From the NCBI RefSeq assembly GCF_009727055.1, contig NC_052357.1:14854790-14918789 (forward strand): 64,000 nucleotides of DNA, in the 5' to 3' direction. The notes under the pieces were generated by a model. It was not told the DNA's origin, made no database searches, and saw only the letters and a program-made list of their open reading frames with translations. Position 1 is the first letter of the stretch. Each line of letters begins with the position of its first letter. The translations under genes and the position numbers were made by a program. Of this stretch, positions 56,669-64,000 are shown one piece after another. This stretch comes from Benincasa hispida (lineage: Eukaryota > Streptophyta > Magnoliopsida > Cucurbitales > Cucurbitaceae).

Positions 56669-58160
56669 CGACTCAACTTTCTAGACATACCATTATTGGG
56701 TTTTATGTCCTAAAACTTGTGGTTTGTGAACAAGTAAATTTGTTCTTGATGGAACCATTGAAGGTCTTGAGTAGAAACATGATCGGACCCAAAAACCAAA
56801 ATTTACAGAAAAATTAATTTTACAGAGAAACAAACAGAATTGTTATGCAATTAACGTAAAAATATAGCATGCTCAATAATTAAGAAGAGAATAGGAAAGA
56901 GGATACTTACCCTTGAAGAATGTTTTCTTCACGCATCCTCTTCTTTGTAAAAACACGAACTTGAAGACCTTAATTTTCAAATAGCTACCACCAAAATGGT
57001 TTTCCCTGTATTCACTAGGATGAGAGTCTATGAGTGTGTGGGCTCTGGCTATTTTGTGAGTGAAAGAATTAATTAAGAGAGGAAGAAGAACGAGTAATAG
57101 AGAGAGCTTGGAAAAAATTACAGAACTATTCTGTAACCCAATCCTTGGATGAAGAAGATGATCAACTAATTCAATACCCTATTCCCAATAACATAGTAAA
57201 GAGAAAAAGGGGGAGGGTGTTACAACTCCCTCCCTAAAGATACTTTTCGAAAAATTAAAATAATAAATAAATAAATTGATATATATTTATATAATAACTA
57301 CTTTATCATATAATATTTATATAATAAGTACTTTATCAAATCCTTGCTCCTCACCACGAAATCAACCTCCAAATGTTCAGTAGACCACCAAGAGTTGCTT
57401 GTCTACTATCTTCTAATATGGATTAAGAGGTGGAATCTCAAATTGAGGTCAATTTGTTAAGGGATGAGGAGGATTATTAGAGAGAATATTAGAATTTAAG
57501 CAAGAACTAGAACCACTACCTTGCCCACGAAATTCTCAGTTTATTTAACCATGAAGAACATGTAAGTCCTTTAGCTTCAACTCATTGACACCTCAAGGAG
57601 CTAAAGTTTAATAGATTAGGTGTTTGGCTTGGAGAAAACCTTGAGGAAAATTCCATTAAAATCTTTAATAAACTTTAATCAAACTTGAATGCTTGTAACA
57701 AATCTATCTAATTCACCTTTCCATGTAAGTTCCCAAATAGGGATGTTATGTCTCCATCAAGTTAAATACCCTAGCCTAGACAAAATCAGCCTCAGACAAA
57801 AGGTCCCTTATAGATATATTTGTTACAATATTTAATTTTTTAATTAAGATTGATTTAATCCTATTAAATCAATTAAAAGATTAAACTTAAATTTTGAATC
57901 TCATTAGAAAAGTGATCTTAGGTATATTTGAATCATGGTTTAAAACAATTTTAAAATATGATTATAACCTAAGGTTTGTATCCAACTCTGAATTATTGAT
58001 TTTAAATTCTAATTTCATTTTGTTGTAACAGTTATAAACAAATGAAATAACTTAAAACCATACATTGCATGCTTTGACATACTTTAGTAAATTATAACAT
58101 TTATAAGTTAACATAAAGTAGTGTCATGCTTCATGCAATTTCATTTCATTACTAACATAT
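56669..58160. repeat. AT-rich LTR remnants
   Basis: TTGGGTTTTATGTCCTAAAA at 56697 looks like a copia LTR start, but only ~50 bases fit. The part at 56930-57130 resembles 59285-59500 (shared CACCACCA and GTGTGGGCTCTGG), so both derive from one LTR family. The rest holds nothing I can name. Confidence 0.4.
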
Positions 58161-58395
58161 ATAACATTTATATAATAAAGTAATGAAACATACAATAGCA
58201 TACATCCATACATACATTGAACCATATATTATAACAATTATAATATAAATAATACATGGATATGCTATTAATGCATGCATGCGTATATTATAACTTTTAT
58301 ACTATATGATGCATGGGCATGCTACATTAATTAAATAATGCATATACATATATTATAACATTTATAATATAAATGATGCATGAAATTAAATGCAT
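58160..58395. repeat. Imperfect AT-rich tandem repeat, unit about 65 bp
   Basis: About three units around TATTATAACATTTATAATAT and ATGCATGGGCATGCTA. Units differ at many positions. Confidence 0.5.
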
Positions 58396-60261
58396 AACCT
58401 ATGGTGGGATTTTATTCTATATGACACACAATATAACATATAAAAAGGAATAAAACACAACACATATATATTTAAAATGGTAGTTAATAGACCGGGATTG
58501 GGCACCTATTAAAAAACAAAGGCTAACTGTTACAAAATAAAAGCCATCCGATTCAAAACAGGTGGACCGGGCCTTGAACCGCTCAAACCAGACCAGGAAT
58601 AGAACCCAAGCAGCTCGAACCAGAGAACCCACGAATCGAATCGAACCGGACCGACAGACCACGAACCATGCGTGAATCGGAGCAAAACTGCGCGAAATAT
58701 CCATCTTGAAGCGTCGCGACATTACGAAGTATTTTTTCATCTGCCGCATCGCAACGTCACAACATTCGGGCACAGCGTCGCAATGCTACTGTACAATCGC
58801 CACTGTACAATTTTGAACTCCTCTTTTTTTCCCTCAAATTCTTCAGAAATCAGTCGGAATAACCACGAACAATTCTCATATGAATTTTCGGACTCTAAAC
58901 AAAATTATGCCCAAAAAGCATGGGCCTTTACAACACCATATTTGTAAAAGAAACCAATAATTCTATATGCCCAATCCCGAAACTTCCATTAATAAAACCA
59001 CATTCAAAATAAAACATCATATGAATTACAGAATGCAGAAACTAAAACCCCACCAAAAATGTAAAATTAATTCAAAAAATTGGAAATTTGGGAACAAAAT
59101 CTAGCTTTGATACCAACTAAATTGAACCAAGATGAGGGGATCCTTGAGCAGAAGCAAATCTTCCCAAATTCCATTTTTATAGAAGTCATAATTTTATAGA
59201 GATAGAAAAACAATTATGCATTTAATACATAATTTTCAACATGCTTAAACCAAAGAAACTATAAGAGAAAAATGAGAATAGGAGGCTTACCTTGAAGAAT
59301 AAAAAATCTTCACGTTTCCTCTTCTCTGTGAAAAACACGTATAATTTGTAAAGCCAATTGTGCACCACCAATAGGAAACCTCAACATTCTCAGGCAGAGA
59401 ACCCAGGAAGTGTGGGCTCTGGTTATTTTGGATTTTATGAGGGAATGGAATTGACTGAGAGAAGAGAGGAGAAGGATTGTAATTTCTCTTAAACAAAATC
59501 ACAGAAAATAATCTACTATCTTCTGACTTCTATTTCTTTTTGCAGGAAGAAGAAGACTCAAACCACTCCACCATTTACACGATTAGGAGATAAGATTCAA
59601 CCACCCCACATGATCATTCTGGCTTTCTAGTATGAGTAATTAGTCCCATTAAGCACTGGAGGTCTGTTAGACCTTTTCTGATTGGTTCCATTGCAAACAC
59701 ACAACAATAGTATAACGGTAGAACCCACTCTAAATACTAATTGAAACAATGTACAAGCAGTCAAAGTAAAAGGAACATTGATGGACATAATAATGCTAAT
59801 AAGTAGACCAACACAGAGATAACCAAAGAGGGAAATAACACACAATATGTTAACTTAGTTCGGTATAACTTTACCTGCATCTACGGGGCTCAAGGCCCAA
59901 TGGAAAAGAAGCAATAATATTCAAAAGTTTACAAGAAGGATTACTTATCTGATAGAGCTACTATTATGTAATACAGTAAACCTTAGATAAGCATTTTGTT
60001 TAGACTCCCCCTAAACTTGATGTCACCTATCTCAAGATCTTCTCATGACTCAGGCTCCCTCTGAGTTCGAAAATTTTAGCTTATTCGATCTTGCACGTTT
60101 AGGCTCCCCCTAAACTCAATGCTTCTTTTCAAGAATCATACACACACTATGTAAATCCAGCAGCGCTTCATTCTTATTCTTTCTGCAACAGCCGCACAAG
60201 AAGAGCAATGTCTATCACCAAAAAACCTACATTCAATCTGTTTAATACTTCCTTTTATGAC
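58396..60261 (-). repeat. Fragments of further minus-strand LTR elements
   Basis: A primer-site-like GCTTTGATACCA (minus TGGTATCAAAGC) is at 59104-59115, with LTR-like sequence above it (59118 to about 59600). The part at 58640-58800 has GCGTCGCGACATT and GCGTCGCAATGCT words. At 59850-60150, GTTCGGTATAACTTTACCTG and two CTCCCCCTAAACT boxes suggest yet another element. No ORF is convincing. Boundaries are not resolved. Confidence 0.35.
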
Positions 60262-62014
60262 TGATGGAACACTAGACATATGCAGCAGAATTAGGATCTA
60301 ATTACACTCTAATTGCTCTTAAATTAAAGGAAATAAGCATGCATCATGAAGGGAAAAACAGTGAATTAAAAGTGTAGGATGCTACCTTTGAAGCTCCCGA
60401 AAACTAATTTTCCTCATTGAATCTCGACCCAAACTCTTTCGGACCACCACTAGAGTTGACCTACTATCCTTTGGACACAGAACCGAGTTGTGGGACCTGG
60501 TGGATGAAGAATACCGAGAGAGAGAAAAGAGATGAAAAATAAGATGGAATTTGGGTAGGTTTGGGTTTTTCTCTTTTTTTCAAAGTTGTGATTTTTCCAG
60601 CCCAAATATGAAAACCGATTTCCAAAATTGCAAAAACTCTTTTCATTCAACATGAAAGCCCAATTTATAGAAAAATCCATGCAACAATTGCATGAACTAC
60701 ATGCATAAAAAATCTAACACCTATATTCCACTATCTTAGTGGGCTTAATGTCTCCACTATAAGCCAACACCTAGCCCACTATTTTGTTAGTGGAATTATC
60801 CGACAAAAGTTTGGATTTTCCCACTAACTATAGTCAAAGGGCAAAATAGTTATTTGGTCAAAGTCAAACTTTATCAAAAAGTCAACATTTTGACTTTTTA
60901 TGATTTTTCTCGTGTTGACTAATTTTGACCTCCCGAGCATGAATCCGCATTCATTTTCTCGAAATTCAAATCAAATTTGAATATAAGGTCGGTCAAAGTT
61001 TGATTTTTCAAAGTCAAAAGTCAACTTTTTGACTTTTTACATCTTTGACCATTTCTATTATTTCCGAGCTTCTAAATATGAACATATTCATATTCTTGAT
61101 ATTTAAATCACATTTAAATATTAAAGCTGTATTTCTAAGCTAAAAAACCCGACCACTATATCATATATACTTGTCGATTTCTCTCTCTCTACCTAATTCG
61201 AACAATTCGAATTATTCTATCATACTGTTATAAGTTTATTCCATATGAGCTAGTACCTAATGGACCTATAGATCATGGGCTCCAACGATCCGAGATTAGC
61301 TAGCTAAACTCTTTAGACGGAGCTAATCAACATTCGTTAACTAACGGATCATTCCACTAAAGTCCCATAGTTGCATTCCCCTCACTATAGATATATTTGT
61401 ATCCATTTGATATAACCATGATTAGTAACTTAATCCTTCACAAGTTGTTCGTAATTTCGGCTGGGTCATAAAAATCATTTTACCCCCAAGACTACATCTT
61501 GTTCCTTAAGTTGCACTGATCCTCTAATGAACAATTGGTTTTAAGGTCCAACCTATAAACCGAATCCCTTTCGAGCCAAGGAGAGGGTGGGGCCCCTTGT
61601 TCAAGACCTGGATTTAGTATTAAAGGGAACAACCTATCTACTGTCCCTATAATGGGTAGGAGTGAATTTCGTCTTGCACCCTATGTTCTCAGCTATCCAC
61701 CCTATCTTACCCCTGAAATGGGAGGCTTATTGGGCTAGTGATATTGAGCTGCCCTCACCTATGTAGATCTAAGGATAATTATGAGTGAACATGTGTTCAT
61801 AGTTAGCTCAGGATTAAGATTAAGTTACCTAGGTCATCAATTAACAAATAGTCAGTTTTATACATAAAACGGTATTTAGAACGTAAAAAGTGACTATTTC
61901 ATGGTTCAGTCTTATGTAAACTCTTTACATAGGATGCCCCCACTCACATATCTCTATATGAACGATTCAGGATCACATTGTTTGTATTAGCTACAAAGTG
62001 GGCCGCATCCATAG
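60262..62014 (-). repeat. 3' LTR of the copia element, minus strand
   Basis: It lies downstream (minus strand) of copia RNase H. Its start is in or at the assembly gap, just after AATGGGAGAATTTT, the usual place of the polypurine tract. The end on the minus strand is GTGTTCCATCA near 60262. It contains repeated GTCAAAGTCAA / TTGACTTTTT words at 60830-61050, and shares AATCTCGGATCGTTGGAGCC with 51209-52290 in inverted form. Confidence 0.6.
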
Positions 62015-62439
62015 NNNNNNNNNNNNNNNNNNNNNNNNNNNNNNNNNNNNNNNNNNNNNNNNNNNNNNNNNNNNNNNNNNNNNNNNNNNNNNNNNNNNNN
62101 NNNNNNNNNNNNNNNNNNNNNNNNNNNNNNNNNNNNNNNNNNNNNNNNNNNNNNNNNNNNNNNNNNNNNNNNNNNNNNNNNNNNNNNNNNNNNNNNNNNN
62201 NNNNNNNNNNNNNNNNNNNNNNNNNNNNNNNNNNNNNNNNNNNNNNNNNNNNNNNNNNNNNNNNNNNNNNNNNNNNNNNNNNNNNNNNNNNNNNNNNNNN
62301 NNNNNNNNNNNNNNNNNNNNNNNNNNNNNNNNNNNNNNNNNNNNNNNNNNNNNNNNNNNNNNNNNNNNNNNNNNNNNNNNNNNNNNNNNNNNNNNNNNNN
62401 NNNNNNNNNNNNNNNNNNNNNNNNNNNNNNNNNNNNNNN
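62015..62439. other. Assembly gap (425 N)
   Basis: Unknown bases inside the 3' LTR of the copia element. Open frames crossing it are meaningless. Confidence 0.99.
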
Positions 62440-62465
62440 CCAAAAATTCTCCCATTTGTCCTAGT

Positions 62466-64000
62466 TTACAAACTTCGTAGACCTAGACTCTGTAGGTGAC
62501 CTTCAAACACTTTAGCCGTGAGGGCCTTTGTAAAAGGATCAGCAATGTTTTGCTCAGAAGATATCTGGGTCACTACAACGTCTCCACGATGTACAATCTC
62601 TCGGATCAGATGGTATTTGCACTCAATATGCTTGTCGCGCTTGTGGCTTCTTGGTTCTCTTGAGTTTGCAACTGCACCACTATTATGACAATATAGGGTG
62701 ATAGGCAGATGCATATTTGGAACGACTTCCAAATCTGTCAAGAATTTTCTCAACCATACTACTTCCTTTGCTGCTTCACAAGCAGCTACGTATTCAGCTT
62801 CCATTGTGGAGTTCGCAATACAGTTTTGCTTCATAGTTCTCCATACTACTGCTCCTCCGTTAAGAGTGAACACTGATTCAGATGTAGTCTTTCTAGCATC
62901 TTTATCGATTTGAAAATCAGAGTCAGTGTATCCAGTAAGGATCAAATCCTTAGTACCATACATGAGCTTGTAGTTCCTCGTTCTCCTAAGATATTTGAGG
63001 ATATTTTTAACCGCAGTCCAATGATCATATCCAGGATTGGACTGATACCTATTGACTTCCCTACTGCGTAGCATATGTCAGGTTTAGTATATAATATTGC
63101 ATACATCAGGCTCCCTATTGCGGAAGCATAGGGAATGCGTCTCATATCCTCAACCTCTTGAGGTGTCTTAGGACATAGATCCTTCGACAAATGAATTCCA
63201 TATCTGTAAGATAATAGACCTCTTTTTGAATTCTGCATCTTATACTTAGACAACATTTTATCTATATAAGTTGCTTGAGACATGGCTAGTGTTCTGTTCT
63301 TGCGATTCTGAATAATCTGAATCCCAAGAACATACTGCGCATTTCCTAAATCTTTCATTTGGAACTGCGTTGCTAGCCATTTCTTGATGTCAGTTAGGTA
63401 ACCTACTTCATTCCCAATGAGTAGAATATCATCAACATATAAAATTAAGAACGCTATAGTAGAATTGACGATCTTCTTGTAAACACAAGGCTCGTCAATA
63501 TTCTGTTCAAAGCCATAAGATTTTATCGCAGTATCAAATCTTATATTCCAAGAACTAGAAGCTTGTTTCAACCCATAAATGGATTTTTGAAGCTTACAAA
63601 CCTTTTGTTCTTGACCTTGTGCAATAAACCCCTCGGTTGAGCCATATAGATACTCTCCTCAAGATCATCGTTTAGAAAGGCGGTCTTGACATCCATCTAC
63701 CAAATTTCATAGTCATAAAAGGTTTCAATGGATAAGAGTATTCTAATCGACTTCAGCATGGCAACGGGAGAGAAAGTTTCTTCATAGTCCACTCCCTCTA
63801 TCTGGGTAGAACCCTTTGCCACAAGTCGAGCCTTAAAAGTCTGTACTTTACCGGCTTGGTCTCGTTTTCTCTTGTAGATCCACTTGCAACCAATTGGTTT
63901 TACATCATTTGGTTGATCTACAAGTTTCCAAATAGAATTGAAGTACATAGACTCCATTTCGAGGTCCATGGCTTTGACCCACTGATCACAGTCCACATCT
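62466..64000 (-). pseudogene. pol: Ty1/copia pol: RT and RNase H, 5' part beyond the window
   Basis: On the minus strand the RT begins with WVKAMDLEMESMYFNSIWKL, KWIYKRKRDQAGKVQTFKAR and GVDYEETFSPVAMLKSIRIL. It continues MDVKTAFLND, YGLKQAS-like sequence and the catalytic box LILYVDDILLIG, then GSLMYAILYTKPDICYAVG. RNase H shows LTGYTDSDF, STMEAEYVAACEAAKEVVWL and LYCHNSGAVANSREPRSHK, where the usual CDN is CHN, so a likely catalytic aspartate is lost. A TAG near 63697 (for CAG), a frameshift near 63640 and another near 63070 break it. Integrase, protease and gag would lie beyond 64000. The relatively light damage suggests a younger insertion than the gypsy pol copies here. Confidence 0.85.

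Noticed and set aside
58417..58773. 118-codon minus-strand ORF
   Set aside because: No recognisable domain. It lies among LTR-like fragments and reads as chance open sequence.
61978..62499. Open frames across the N gap
   Set aside because: They consist of unknown residues.

Overview
This window is plant nuclear repeat DNA, almost certainly pericentromeric or other heterochromatin of a eudicot. LTR retrotransposons are stacked and nested in one another, primer sites match plant tRNAs, LTR promoters carry TATAAATA boxes, and there is a 425-base assembly gap (62015-62439). I found no intact host gene, tRNA, rRNA or CRISPR array. The LTR families feel cucurbit-like to me, but that is a weak impression and not a result.

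Layout. 1-641: minus-strand tail of an Athila-like element. 642-5130: Athila-like element A (LTR, tRNA-Asp-type primer site, broken gag, non-coding tail, internal promoter). About 5130-12000: a CpG-rich LTR fragment, a decayed Tekay-type chromovirus pol with chromodomain, and its 3' LTR split by a solo LTR. About 12000-12987: copia-type LTR. 12988-18812: element C with the best gag and a broken lysine-rich ORF behind its own TATA box. 18813-28609: elements D and E, deletion derivatives with almost no gag. 28610-31131: fragments of three LTR families. 31132-36690: LTR fragments and a minus-strand Athila-like element. 36690-43547: gag-only chromovirus-like element with a solo LTR inside it. 43548-53911: elements of two further LTR families (called II and III here) and copia LTR pieces. 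53912-61000: AT-rich old sequence, one palindromic MITE and a broken gypsy RT/RNase H. 60262-64000: minus-strand copia element whose pol runs off the window.

The dominant component is a group of Athila-related, mostly non-autonomous elements. Their LTRs (families I, II, III) all start TGATAA and give 5-bp target duplications. No Athila-like pol is present, so any past mobility must have relied on an enzyme source elsewhere. What they share is a set of RNA-like hairpins: two in U5, one of them with a conserved loop on unrelated stems; a duplicated hairpin in the 3' internal region with compensatory changes; and a polypurine tract bracketed by hairpins. This is the most interesting biology in the window. 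The most striking technical observation is a perfect 38-bp Tn5 mosaic-end junction at 23503-23540, identical to the Nextera mate-pair junction adapter. It shows that part of the 3' LTR of element D is an assembly artefact.
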